In this document: one piece after another, positions 30,577 to 39,582 of the stretch
Position numbering within the stretch: the stretch's first letter is position 1
How the letters are laid out: every line of letters begins with the position of its first letter
Assembly: GCF_013407925.2 (NCBI RefSeq)
Contig: NZ_CP060201.1
Location: 2,666,001 to 2,730,000 of the forward strand
DNA length: 64,000 bases
Reading direction: 5' to 3'
From: Pseudomonas protegens
GTDB taxonomy: Bacteria; Pseudomonadota; Gammaproteobacteria; Pseudomonadales; Pseudomonadaceae
Program-made: the position numbers and the translations under genes
Notes under the pieces: generated by a model
Seen by the model: only the letters and a program-made list of their open reading frames with translations
Databases searched by the model: none
What the model was told of the DNA's origin: nothing

Positions 30577-33500
30577 ATGGCTACCACCACCCTCGGGGTC
30601 AAACTCGACGACCCAACCCGCGAGCGCCTCAAGGCCGCCGCGGCCTCGATCGATCGTACGCCGCACTGGCTGATCAAGCAGGCGATTTTCAATTACCTGG
30701 AAAAACTCGAGGGTGGTGCAACCCTGTCCGAGCTGAGCAGTGTCACTGCCAAAGACGGCGATGACGCCGGCGAGGTGCAGACCGATCACGCTCACCAATG
30801 CTTCCTGGAGTTTGCCGAAAGCATCCTCCCGCAATCGGTGCTGCGCGCCTCGATCACCGCCGCCTACCGTCGCCCGGAGCCGGAAGTGGTGCCGATGCTG
30901 CTGGAGCAGGCGCGCCTGCCGGCCGCCACCGCCGAAGCCGCGAACAAGCTGGCGGCCTCGATCGCCGAGAAGCTGCGCAACCAGAAGAGCGCCGGTGGCC
31001 GTGCCGGGATCGTCCAGGGCCTGCTGCAGGAATTCTCCCTGTCGTCCCAGGAAGGCGTGGCGCTGATGTGCCTGGCCGAAGCCCTGCTGCGCATCCCCGA
31101 CAAGGGCACCCGCGACGCTCTGATCCGCGACAAGATCAGCACCGGCAACTGGCAGCCGCACCTGGGCAACAGCCCGTCGCTGTTCGTCAACGCCGCCACC
31201 TGGGGCCTGCTGCTCACCGGCAAGCTGGTGTCGACCCACAACGAGGCCGGCCTGACCTCCTCCCTGAGCCGCATCATCGGCAAGAGCGGCGAGCCGATGA
31301 TCCGCAAGGGCGTGGACATGGCCATGCGCCTGATGGGCGAGCAGTTCGTCACCGGCGAAACCATCGCCGAAGCCCTGGCCAACGCCAGCAAGTTCGAAGC
31401 CAAGGGCTTCCGCTATTCCTACGACATGCTCGGCGAAGCAGCACTGACCGAGCACGACGCACAGAAGTACCTGGCGTCCTACGAGCAGGCCATCCACTCC
31501 ATCGGCAAGGCCTCCCACGGTCGCGGCATCTATGAAGGCCCGGGCATCTCGATCAAGCTCTCGGCCCTGCACCCGCGCTACAGCCGCGCCCAGTACGAGC
31601 GCGTGATGGAAGAGCTGTACCCGCGCCTGCTGTCCCTGACCCTGCTGGCCAAGCAGTACGACATCGGCCTGAACATCGACGCCGAGGAAGCCGACCGCCT
31701 GGAGCTGTCCCTGGACCTGCTGGAACGCCTGTGCTTCGAGCCGCAACTGACCGGCTGGAACGGCATCGGCTTCGTGATCCAGGCCTACCAGAAGCGCTGC
31801 CCATACGTGATCGACTACGTGATCGATCTGGCCCGCCGCAGCCGTCACCGCCTGATGATCCGCCTGGTGAAAGGCGCCTACTGGGACAGCGAGATCAAGC
31901 GCGCCCAGGTCGAAGGCCTGGAAGGCTATCCGGTCTACACCCGCAAGGTGTATACCGACGTTTCCTACATCGCCTGCGCACGCAAGCTGCTGTCGGTGCC
32001 GGAAGTCATCTACCCGCAGTTCGCCACCCACAACGCCCACACCCTGTCGGCGATCTACCACATTGCCGGTCAGAACTATTACCCCGGCCAGTACGAGTTC
32101 CAGTGCCTGCACGGCATGGGTGAACCGCTGTACGAGCAAGTGGTGGGCAAGGTCGCCGATGGCAAGCTGAACCGTCCGTGCCGCGTGTACGCACCGGTCG
32201 GCACCCACGAAACCCTGCTGGCCTACCTGGTCCGCCGCCTGCTGGAAAACGGCGCCAACACCTCCTTCGTCAATCGCATCGCCGACCAGTCGATCTCGAT
32301 TCAAGAGCTGGTGGCCGATCCGGTGGCGCAGATCGAGCAGATGGCCACCCTGGAAGGCGGCTTCGGCCTGCCGCACCCGCGCATTCCGCTGCCGCGTGAC
32401 CTGTATGGCAGCGAACGCGCCAACTCCGCCGGCATCGACATGGCCAACGAACACCGCCTGGCGTCGTTGTCCTGCGCCCTGCTGGCCACCGCCCACAACC
32501 ACTGGAAAGCCGCACCGATGCTCGGTTGCGCCGCCAGCAGCGAAACCCCGGCGCCGGTCCTCAACCCGGCGGATCATCGCGATGTGGTCGGTCACGTCCA
32601 GGAAGCCACGATCGAAGACGTCGACAACGCCATCCAGTGCGCCCTGAACGCCGCGCCGATCTGGCAAGCCACGCCGCCGGCCGAACGCGCCGCGATCCTG
32701 GAACGCGCCGCCGACCTGATGGAAGGCGAGATCCAGCCGCTGATGGGCCTGCTGGCCCGCGAGGCCGGCAAGACCTTCGCCAACGCCATCGCCGAAGTGC
32801 GTGAAGCCGTGGACTTCCTGCGCTACTACGCAGTGCAGGCACGCAACGACTTCAGCAACGACGCCCACCGCCCACTGGGTCCTGTGGTGTGCATCAGCCC
32901 GTGGAACTTCCCGCTGGCGATCTTCAGTGGCCAGGTCGCCGCGGCCCTCGCCGCCGGTAACCCGGTGCTGGCCAAACCAGCCGAACAGACCCCGCTGGTC
33001 GCCGCCCAGGCCGTGCGCCTGCTGCTCGAAGCCGGGATTCCCGAAGGCGTGCTGCAACTGCTGCCGGGCCAGGGCGAGAGCGTCGGTGCCCGCCTGGTCG
33101 GCGACGAGCGGGTCAAGGGCGTGATGTTCACCGGTTCCACCGAAGTCGCGCGCCTGCTGCAACGCAACATCGCCGGGCGCCTGGACAACCAGGGCCGGCC
33201 GATCCCGCTGATCGCCGAAACCGGCGGCCAGAACGCGATGATCGTCGACTCCTCGGCCCTGACCGAACAAGTGGTCATCGACGTGGTGTCCTCGGCCTTC
33301 GACAGCGCCGGCCAGCGTTGCTCGGCCCTGCGCGTGCTGTGCCTGCAGGAAGATTCCGCCGACCGCGTGATCGAAATGCTCAAGGGCGCCATGGCCGAAA
33401 GCCGCCTGGGCAACCCGGAGCGCCTGTCGGTGGACATCGGCCCGGTGATCGACGCCGAAGCCAAGGCCGGCATCGAGAAGCACATCCAGGCCATGCGCGA

Positions 33501-34530
33501 CAAAGGTCGCAGCGTGTACCAGATGGCCATTGCCGACAGCGAAGAATGCAAGCGCGGCACCTTCGTCATGCCGACCCTGATCGAGCTGGAAAGCTTCGAC
33601 GAGCTGCAACGCGAGATCTTCGGTCCGGTGCTGCACGTGGTGCGCTACAAGCGCAAGGACATCGACCAGCTGATCGCCCAGATCAACGCCTCCGGCTACG
33701 GCCTGACCCTGGGTGTGCACACCCGGATCGACGAAACCATCGCCAAGGTGGTGGACAACGTCCACGCCGGTAACGTCTACGTCAACCGCAACATCGTCGG
33801 TGCCGTGGTCGGCGTGCAGCCGTTCGGCGGCGAAGGCCTGTCGGGCACCGGCCCGAAAGCCGGCGGCCCGCTGTACCTGTACCGCCTGCTGTCGACCCGC
33901 CCGGTGGATGCCATCGAGCAGTCCTTCGCCCGTAGCGATGCCGAGAACGCCCCGGACCTGCGCCTGCGCGAAGCCCTGAGCAAGCCGCTCAATGCCCTGC
34001 AAGCCTGGGCCGAGAGCAGCAAGCTGGCGGAACTGGCCACCCTGTGCAAACAGTTCGCCAGCCAGTCGCAAAGCGGCATCACCCGCCAGCTGACCGGCCC
34101 GACCGGCGAGCGCAACAGCTACGCCATCCTGCCTCGCGAGCACGTGCTGTGCCTGGCAGAGATCGAAGGCGACCTGCTGACCCAACTGGCGGCCGTGCTG
34201 GCGGTTGGCGGCTCGGCGGTGTGGCCGGAAAGCGACCTGGCCAAGGCACTGTTCGCCCGTCTGCCGAAGGACGTACAGGCGCGCATTCAGCGGGTGGCGG
34301 ATTGGACCAAGGACGAGGTGGTATTCGACGCGGTCCTGCACCACGGCGACTCGGACCAGTTGCGCGGCGTTTGCCAGCAAGTGGCTCAGCGCGCCGGAGC
34401 CATCGTTGGCGTCCAGGGCCTGTCCCAGGGCGAGACGGCGATTGCCCTGGAGCGCCTGGTGATCGAGCGCGCCCTGAGCGTCAACACCGCGGCGGCCGGC
34501 GGTAATGCCAGCCTGATGACCATAGGTTAA
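30577..34530 (+). CDS. putA: Trifunctional PutA: repressor, proline dehydrogenase, P5C dehydrogenase
   Basis: Oxidises proline to glutamate and represses the put genes. 1317 residues. N-terminal ribbon-helix-helix: TTTLGVKLDDPTRERLKAAAASIDRTPHWLIKQAIFNYLEKLE (about 3-45). FAD proline dehydrogenase barrel about 190-560, with YEGPGISIKLSALHPRY, RLMIRLVKGAYWD and FATHNAHTLSAI. NAD P5C dehydrogenase about 650-1120, with ISPWNFPLAIFSGQ, FTGSTEVARLLQ, ETGGQNAMIVDSSA and AGQRCSALRVL (catalytic Cys). A C-terminal domain follows, typical of trifunctional PutA. The start MATTTLGVKLDDPTRERL has GAGGAT upstream; earlier ATGs are out of register with the domain. Confidence 0.98.
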   Translation: MATTTLGVKLDDPTRERLKAAAASIDRTPHWLIKQAIFNYLEKLEGGATLSELSSVTAKDGDDAGEVQTDHAHQCFLEFAESILPQSVLRASITAAYRRPEPEVVPMLLEQARLPAATAEAANKLAASIAEKLRNQKSAGGRAGIVQGLLQEFSLSSQEGVALMCLAEALLRIPDKGTRDALIRDKISTGNWQPHLGNSPSLFVNAATWGLLLTGKLVSTHNEAGLTSSLSRIIGKSGEPMIRKGVDMAMRLMGEQFVTGETIAEALANASKFEAKGFRYSYDMLGEAALTEHDAQKYLASYEQAIHSIGKASHGRGIYEGPGISIKLSALHPRYSRAQYERVMEELYPRLLSLTLLAKQYDIGLNIDAEEADRLELSLDLLERLCFEPQLTGWNGIGFVIQAYQKRCPYVIDYVIDLARRSRHRLMIRLVKGAYWDSEIKRAQVEGLEGYPVYTRKVYTDVSYIACARKLLSVPEVIYPQFATHNAHTLSAIYHIAGQNYYPGQYEFQCLHGMGEPLYEQVVGKVADGKLNRPCRVYAPVGTHETLLAYLVRRLLENGANTSFVNRIADQSISIQELVADPVAQIEQMATLEGGFGLPHPRIPLPRDLYGSERANSAGIDMANEHRLASLSCALLATAHNHWKAAPMLGCAASSETPAPVLNPADHRDVVGHVQEATIEDVDNAIQCALNAAPIWQATPPAERAAILERAADLMEGEIQPLMGLLAREAGKTFANAIAEVREAVDFLRYYAVQARNDFSNDAHRPLGPVVCISPWNFPLAIFSGQVAAALAAGNPVLAKPAEQTPLVAAQAVRLLLEAGIPEGVLQLLPGQGESVGARLVGDERVKGVMFTGSTEVARLLQRNIAGRLDNQGRPIPLIAETGGQNAMIVDSSALTEQVVIDVVSSAFDSAGQRCSALRVLCLQEDSADRVIEMLKGAMAESRLGNPERLSVDIGPVIDAEAKAGIEKHIQAMRDKGRSVYQMAIADSEECKRGTFVMPTLIELESFDELQREIFGPVLHVVRYKRKDIDQLIAQINASGYGLTLGVHTRIDETIAKVVDNVHAGNVYVNRNIVGAVVGVQPFGGEGLSGTGPKAGGPLYLYRLLSTRPVDAIEQSFARSDAENAPDLRLREALSKPLNALQAWAESSKLAELATLCKQFASQSQSGITRQLTGPTGERNSYAILPREHVLCLAEIEGDLLTQLAAVLAVGGSAVWPESDLAKALFARLPKDVQARIQRVADWTKDEVVFDAVLHHGDSDQLRGVCQQVAQRAGAIVGVQGLSQGETAIALERLVIERALSVNTAAAGGNASLMTIG

Positions 34531-34631
34531 GAGCAGCGGCAAGCGGTAAGCTTCAAGCGGCAAGTGGGGGTGCAAGGCCCTTGCTTGCAGCTTGAAGCTT
34601 GAAGCTTGTTGCTTGTTGCTTGTTGCTGCTT
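34531..34631 (+). repeat. GCTTGNN heptamer repeat and imperfect hairpin after putA
   Basis: Six consecutive heptamers at 34583-34624: GCTTGCA, two GCTTGAA and three GCTTGTT. They are preceded at 34531-34565 by complementary GGCAAGC/TTCAAGC units, so the region can fold into a long imperfect hairpin. It lies immediately after the putA stop and may terminate transcription. A shorter relative lies between msrA and rlmJ. Confidence 0.6.
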
Positions 34632-34722
34632 CTGCCCCTCCATCACCCTCATCAATCTTTCTATCCAGCCTTTATTCACGCGACTAGACTCGGCTCACTC
34701 CCTATCCCACAGGTATGCCGCC

Positions 34723-36525
34723 ATGTCCGAGACGCTGCTCAGTTCCCGCAATCTGGCCTTTGAGCTGTATGAGGTACTCGACGCCGAGGGCCTGACCCAG
34801 CGTGAGCGGTTTGCCGAGCACAATCGCGAAACCTTCGACGCCGCCATCGGCACCGCCCGCAGCATCGCCGAGAAGTACTTTGCCCCGCACAACCGCAAGG
34901 GCGATGAGAACGAACCACGCTACGAAGACGGTCAGGCGAGGCTGATTCCTGAAGTGAAACCGGCGGTGGACGCTTTCCTCGAAGCCGGCTTTCTCAATGC
35001 AGCCCGCAGTTTCGAGGCCGGCGGCATGCAGTTGCCGACCCTGTTGTCCCAGGCCTGCTTCGCCCACTTTCAGGCGGCTAACGCGGCCACCACGTCCTAC
35101 CCGTTCCTGACCATGGGCGCGGCCAACCTGATCGAGAGCTTCGGCACCCCGGAACAGAAGCAACGCTTCCTGCAGCCGATGATCGACGGCCGCTTCTTCG
35201 GCACCATGGCCCTGACCGAGCCCCATGCCGGCTCCTCCCTGGCCGATATCCGCACCCGTGCCGAACCGGCCGCCGACGGCAGCTACCGGCTCAAGGGCAA
35301 CAAGATCTTCATCTCCGGCGGCGACCACCCGCTGTCGGAGAACATCGTGCACATGGTCCTGGCCAAGCTGCCGGACGCGCCGGCCGGGGTGAAGGGCATA
35401 TCGCTGTTTATCGTGCCCAAGTTCCTGGTCAACGACGACGGCAGCCTGGGACCGCGCAACGACGTGCTGCTGGCCGGGCTGTTCCACAAGATGGGCTGGC
35501 GCGGCACCACCTCCACCGCGTTGAACTTCGGTGATAACGGCCACTGCGTGGGCTATCTGGTGGGCCAGCCGCACCAGGGCCTGAGCTACATGTTCCAGAT
35601 GATGAACGAGGCGCGGATCGGCGTCGGCATGGGTGCGGTGATGCTGGGTTATGCCGGCTACCTGTACTCCCTGGAATACGCCCGCGAGCGTCCGCAAGGT
35701 CGCCTGCCGGACAGCAAGGACCCGAGCACCGCGCCGGTATCGATCATCCAGCACGCCGATGTGCGCCGCATGCTGCTGACTCAGAAGGCCTACGTCGAAG
35801 GCGCCTTCGACCTGGGGCTGTACGCGGCGCGGCTGTTCGACGACACCACCACCCTGGCCGACGAGGCCGGGCGCCGGCAGGCCCACGAACTGCTGGACCT
35901 GCTGACGCCGATCGTCAAATCCTGGCCGTCGGAGTTCTGCCTCAAGGCCAACGAGCTGGCGATCCAGATCCTCGGCGGCCACGGCTACACCCGGGAATAC
36001 CCGGTGGAGCAGTACTACCGCGACAACCGCCTGAACCCGATCCACGAAGGCACCCACGGCATCCAGTCCCTGGACCTGCTGGGGCGCAAGCTGGCGCAGA
36101 ACGGCGGCGCCGGGCTCAAGCGCCTGATCCGCCTGATCGCCGAGACCGGCGAGCGGGCCCGCGCCCATGCGTCGCTGGACGCCCTGCGCCTGCCTCTGGA
36201 GCAACTGGTGTCGCGCCTACAGAGCGTGACCCTGGGTCTGCTCGGGGATCTAGCCAGCGGCAAGGTCACGGCGACCCTGGCCAACTCGGCGCTGTACCTG
36301 AAGGCCTTCGGCCACGCGGTGATCGGCTGGCGCTGGCTGGAACAGGCCATCAAGGCCGAGGAAGGACTGGCGCGAGGCCATGCCGGGGACCGGGATTTCT
36401 ATCACGGCAAACTGCAGGCCGCGCGCTACTTCCTGACCTGGGAAGTGCCGGGCTGCCAGCATGAACTGACCCTGCTGGAAGCACGGGACGCCACCTGCCT
36501 GGAGATGCAGGACGCCTGGTTCTGA
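34723..36525 (+). CDS. Acyl-CoA dehydrogenase (PA5020-like)
   Basis: FAD-dependent alpha,beta-dehydrogenation of acyl-CoA in the long-form (about 600-residue) FadE5-like subfamily. Start MSETLLSSRNLAFELYEVLD with AGG upstream. MALTEPHAGSSLADI and KIFISGGDHPLSENIVHMVLAKL are the FAD/substrate region. EFCLKANELAIQILGGHGYTREYPVEQYYRDNRLNPIHEGTHGIQSLDLLGRK carries the C-terminal FAD-binding GGHGY and the catalytic Glu region. Chain-length preference cannot be read from sequence. Stand-alone gene between the heptamer repeat and a REP cluster. Confidence 0.93.
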   Translation: MSETLLSSRNLAFELYEVLDAEGLTQRERFAEHNRETFDAAIGTARSIAEKYFAPHNRKGDENEPRYEDGQARLIPEVKPAVDAFLEAGFLNAARSFEAGGMQLPTLLSQACFAHFQAANAATTSYPFLTMGAANLIESFGTPEQKQRFLQPMIDGRFFGTMALTEPHAGSSLADIRTRAEPAADGSYRLKGNKIFISGGDHPLSENIVHMVLAKLPDAPAGVKGISLFIVPKFLVNDDGSLGPRNDVLLAGLFHKMGWRGTTSTALNFGDNGHCVGYLVGQPHQGLSYMFQMMNEARIGVGMGAVMLGYAGYLYSLEYARERPQGRLPDSKDPSTAPVSIIQHADVRRMLLTQKAYVEGAFDLGLYAARLFDDTTTLADEAGRRQAHELLDLLTPIVKSWPSEFCLKANELAIQILGGHGYTREYPVEQYYRDNRLNPIHEGTHGIQSLDLLGRKLAQNGGAGLKRLIRLIAETGERARAHASLDALRLPLEQLVSRLQSVTLGLLGDLASGKVTATLANSALYLKAFGHAVIGWRWLEQAIKAEEGLARGHAGDRDFYHGKLQAARYFLTWEVPGCQHELTLLEARDATCLEMQDAWF

Positions 36526-36558
36526 GGCCGAGTCGGCCTGAAACACCGCGGCGCGCTA

Positions 36559-36680
36559 TTCGCTGGCAAGCCAGCTCCTACCAGAGGGGTCACGCCACAC
36601 CTGTAGGAGCCGGCTTGCCGGCGAAAGCGGCGGGCCTGGCACACCGCAGCATGCGGTTCGCCGGCAGGCCCGCGCTCCTG
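36559..36680. repeat. REP cluster (inverted pair plus degenerate third copy)
   Basis: Pseudomonas REP sequences: reverse copy at 36559-36582 (TTCGCTGGCAAGCCAGCTCC...), forward copy at 36602-36625 (TGTAGGAGCCGGCTTGCC...), and a degenerate reverse copy at 36657-36680. The first two form a REPIN-type inverted pair between the acyl-CoA dehydrogenase and the leftward chemoreceptor. No associated RAYT transposase gene is in the window. Confidence 0.85.
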
Positions 36681-36685
36681 GGCAC

Positions 36686-38623
36686 TCAGTGCAGCTTGAA
36701 GCCGCCCACCTGGCGCACCAGGTCCTCGGCCAGGCGCTGCAAGGTCCGGCAATCTTCACGGCAGGCATGCACTTCGGCCGCCGTGGCCCGGGCCAGATCG
36801 GAAATCCCCTGCACCGTGCGGTTGATCTCTTCGGTCACCGTCGACTGCTGCTCGGTGGCCGTGGCCACTTGCTGATTCATGTCGCTGATGCGCTCCACCT
36901 GCCCGGTGATCGCGGTCAGCGAGGCGCCGGTGCGCTGGCTGGATTCGACGCCGGTGCCCGTCGCCGTCTGCCCGGCATGCATCGAGGACACCGCGTTCTC
37001 CGCCCCTTGCTTGAGGCCCTGGATCATTTGCTGGATTTCATCGGTGGAGGTCTGGGTGCGCTGGGCCAGGGTGCGCACTTCATCGGCGACCACGGCAAAG
37101 CCACGGCCCATCTCCCCGGCCCGGGCCGCTTCGATGGCGGCGTTGAGGGCCAGCAGGTTGGTCTGTTCGGAAACCCCGCGAATCACCGCCAGCACCTGAT
37201 CGATGGAGGCCACCTGTTCCGCCAGTTCGCTCACGGCGCCGGCGGCCAGGGCAATGTCCCCGGACATGCTCTCGATATGCTGGATCGAACCACCCACCAC
37301 TTCCCGGGCCTGCAGGGCTTCGTCCCGGGCCGCCTGGGACGCGTCCGCCGCCTGCCCCGCATTGCGCGCAATGTCCTGGACCGTCAGGCCCATCTGGTGC
37401 ACCGCGGTGGCCACGGTGTCGGTCATTTCCTGCTGCTGTCCGGAGCGCTCGGCGGTGTTCTCCACCACCGCCGCCACTTGGCTCACCGAGGAGCGCAGGC
37501 GTTCGGTGGTGGCCAGCACCTCGCCGATCATACCGCGCTGGCTGTCGAGGAAGCGGTTGAAGCCCCGGGCCAGGTCCCCCAGCTCGTCGGCGCGGCTGGC
37601 GTCCAGGCGCAGGGTCAGGTCACCGCCACCACTGCCGATGGCCACCAGCCCCTCGGTCACTTGCCGGACCGGCCGCACCAGGCCACGGGCCAGCAGCACA
37701 ACCAGCAACAGGCAGACCGCGGCAATGCCCAGGCCGATCAGGCTGGTGAGCCAGATCGCCCGGTGCGCCTCGGCGTAGATCTGCGCCTGCGGCACCTCGG
37801 CCACCAGGCTCCAGCCAAAGCCGCGCAGGGGCAGGCTCAGGGCCAGGTAGTCTTCGCCGTCACGTTCGAAATGACTGCTGGTCAGCCCCTCGTACCCCAT
37901 CAGCGCCTCGGCGGCGGTCGCGCCGATCTGCTCGGACAACTGCCGCTTGCCACTGAATTCGGCGTCCGGGTGGACCTGGATCAAGCCATCGCTGCGCACC
38001 AGAAACACCCGGCCGCGCTCGCCAAAGCTGTAGTCGTGAATCAGCTGCGACAGCTCGGTCATGCGCAAGCCCAGGCCGGTGACGCCCACCAGTTCACCGT
38101 CTTTCTCGACCCGGTAGTTGATGAACAGCGCCAGCTCGCCGCTGGCCACGTCGATATCGATGTTCAGCACCCGCGGCTTGCCGCTGTCGATAAAGCGGTA
38201 GAACCAGACGTCCTTGGGATTATCCCGACTGAGGGTCCGGTCCAGGCCTTTCTGGTTGTAGTAGTGATGGCTGAGCGGGCTGGCCATCATGGTGGTGAAC
38301 GCCTGGTTCTCGGCGCGGATGTCTTCCAGGTAGCTGATGAAGCTCGGCGCCCGGGCCGGGTCTTCGCCGGCCGCCAGCCAGTCGCGCAGCATGCCGTTGC
38401 CGGCCAGGTCGCGGGCGGCGGTCAGGGGCTGGGTGAGAATGCGCTCGATATCGTTGCGCATGGCTTCGATGCTCGAAGGGAGCGCCCTGTCCACCAGATA
38501 GTTCTGGGTCAGGTGATTGATCAGTACCGTGTAGATGGCTACTACCACCAGCAGACTGACCAACAGGGCCGATCCCATACTGAGGATCAGCTGCCATTGA
38601 ATACTGCGTCGCCAGAATTGCAT
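36686..38623 (-). CDS. Methyl-accepting chemotaxis protein (large periplasmic sensor)
   Basis: 645 residues from [28 protein letters not shown] (TM1, about 12-35). A periplasmic sensor of about 240 residues follows, in dCache-like layout, with [23 protein letters not shown] and [22 protein letters not shown]2 is at about 280-300. HAMP and a signalling domain with [52 protein letters not shown] complete it. The C-terminus has no CheR pentapeptide. RBS AGAGG lies before the ATG. Ligand unknown; dCache receptors often bind amino acids, organic acids or amines. No obvious FliA promoter upstream. Confidence 0.9.
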   Translation of the reverse strand: MQFWRRSIQWQLILSMGSALLVSLLVVVAIYTVLINHLTQNYLVDRALPSSIEAMRNDIERILTQPLTAARDLAGNGMLRDWLAAGEDPARAPSFISYLEDIRAENQAFTTMMASPLSHHYYNQKGLDRTLSRDNPKDVWFYRFIDSGKPRVLNIDIDVASGELALFINYRVEKDGELVGVTGLGLRMTELSQLIHDYSFGERGRVFLVRSDGLIQVHPDAEFSGKRQLSEQIGATAAEALMGYEGLTSSHFERDGEDYLALSLPLRGFGWSLVAEVPQAQIYAEAHRAIWLTSLIGLGIAAVCLLLVVLLARGLVRPVRQVTEGLVAIGSGGGDLTLRLDASRADELGDLARGFNRFLDSQRGMIGEVLATTERLRSSVSQVAAVVENTAERSGQQQEMTDTVATAVHQMGLTVQDIARNAGQAADASQAARDEALQAREVVGGSIQHIESMSGDIALAAGAVSELAEQVASIDQVLAVIRGVSEQTNLLALNAAIEAARAGEMGRGFAVVADEVRTLAQRTQTSTDEIQQMIQGLKQGAENAVSSMHAGQTATGTGVESSQRTGASLTAITGQVERISDMNQQVATATEQQSTVTEEINRTVQGISDLARATAAEVHACREDCRTLQRLAEDLVRQVGGFKLH

Positions 38624-38741
38624 GGAACACCTCTTTCTTATGGTTATAAGAGGCTGAGATACCGCGCCAGCCGCGGGAAGTTGTATACAAACAAAGATCC
38701 TGCTTGTCCAACCCATTACCCGCCGGCTGTGTGCACTTCCA

Positions 38742-39044
38742 TCAATTCTGTTGAATGGTCTTGGCGATCACCTCGACGGTGGCGCTCACCTGTTCCTCAT
38801 AACGGGCCAGTTCCTGGGCATGGCGTTTTTGCATGTCGATCTGCTGCGAGCACAGGTTCATCGCCGCCAGCACCAGCAGGCGCTCGCCTATCAGCGTCGG
38901 GTATTTCTTCTTGGTGTCGGCCAGGGCCGCCTTGAGCATCAGCGCGGCGTCCATGAGGGTCTGCTCCTCACCGGCCGGGGCCTTGATCGAGTAATCCTCG
39001 CCCAGGATCGAGATCACCTTCACCCCATCGATATGGTGTCTCAT
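38742..39044 (-). CDS. Divergent ZapA-like cell division protein
   Basis: 100 residues. The N-terminal beta-rich half [36 protein letters not shown] and [22 protein letters not shown] match the ZapA globular domain. The C-terminal half is a coiled coil. It is clearly different from the canonical Pseudomonas ZapA encoded next to the 6S RNA, and there is no room for ssrS here (118 bp to the next gene). It is therefore probably a second, specialised paralogue. The start overlaps the upstream coiled-coil gene by 4 bp. Role in FtsZ bundling is inferred only from the family. Confidence 0.75.
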   Translation of the reverse strand: MRHHIDGVKVISILGEDYSIKAPAGEEQTLMDAALMLKAALADTKKKYPTLIGERLLVLAAMNLCSQQIDMQKRHAQELARYEEQVSATVEVIAKTIQQN

Positions 39045-39271
39045 GGGTTGGCCGGGCTCGCGCTGACGCGCTCAACCAGAGCCTGGATGCGGGCTGCGGT
39101 CGCGCCTTGTTTCTCTTCCTGTTCCATCAGGCTCAATTGCAGGCTTTCGTTTTCATCCTTGGCCTGGGCCAGTTGTTCCTTGAGGGCTGCGTTCGTGCCG
39201 AGCAGCTCCTGGTTCTGTAGCACCAGGTCGCTGACCAGCTGTTCCAATTGGCTGAGGGATGCTTCCAACAT
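39041..39271 (-). CDS. Small coiled-coil protein (TIGR02449/ZapB-like)
   Basis: 76 residues from MLEASLSQLEQLVSDLVLQNQELLGTNAALKEQLAQAKDENESLQLSLMEQEEKQ, almost entirely heptad-repeat coiled coil. A start 17 codons upstream (39322) is possible but adds a basic, non-heptad segment. It is coupled by a 4-bp overlap to the ZapA-like gene, the same order as the standard TIGR02449-zapA pair of gammaproteobacteria, so the two likely work together. Confidence 0.7.
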   Translation of the reverse strand: MLEASLSQLEQLVSDLVLQNQELLGTNAALKEQLAQAKDENESLQLSLMEQEEKQGATAARIQALVERVSASPANP

Positions 39272-39500
39272 TTTGACCTTCCGGGCGTTTTGCAAAGGGC
39301 GCGTACGATAAAGAAAAGTCACCTTGGATACCAGGGTTATCCAGGCGCAAGGCCTTGATTTTACTGGCGATGACCCTTCCGCGAGAGCTGCTAGAGACTG
39401 TCATTGGCGCCGTGGGTTCCTGACGCTCCGTCGGGCCGTCAGGACTTTTCTGAAATATCCCAACAGTTACTCAGACTTTTCTGAAACTACTCCCGGGCAT

Positions 39501-39527
39501 TCAAGAAGCACTTTTTCAACGCGATAG
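39501..39527 (+). promoter_or_regulatory. Possible FliA (sigma-28) promoter for first tandem chemoreceptor
   Basis: TCAA at 39501, 15 bp, then CGCGATAG at 39520-39527. It is a partial match to the sigma-28 pattern TAAA-N15-GCCGATAA, 56 bases before the start codon. The same intergenic region (39272-39582) also has a direct repeat GACTTTTCTGAAA at about 39443 and 39475, of unknown meaning. Confidence 0.4.
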
Positions 39528-39582
39528 CACAGGTACTTCCCAGACCCACACGCGCAAGCCGCGCACATCCGAGGTAGGTTCA

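Noticed and set aside
30328..34575. 1415-codon open frame antisense to putA
   Set aside because: It mirrors putA almost exactly, and its translation is low-complexity (Gly, Ala, Val, Gln, His-rich) with no family motifs. It is the usual result of G/C-biased third positions in a high-GC gene.
38624..38741. 6S RNA (ssrS) downstream of the ZapA-like gene
   Set aside because: Only 118 bp separate it from the chemoreceptor start, too short for 6S RNA, and no matching structure was seen.
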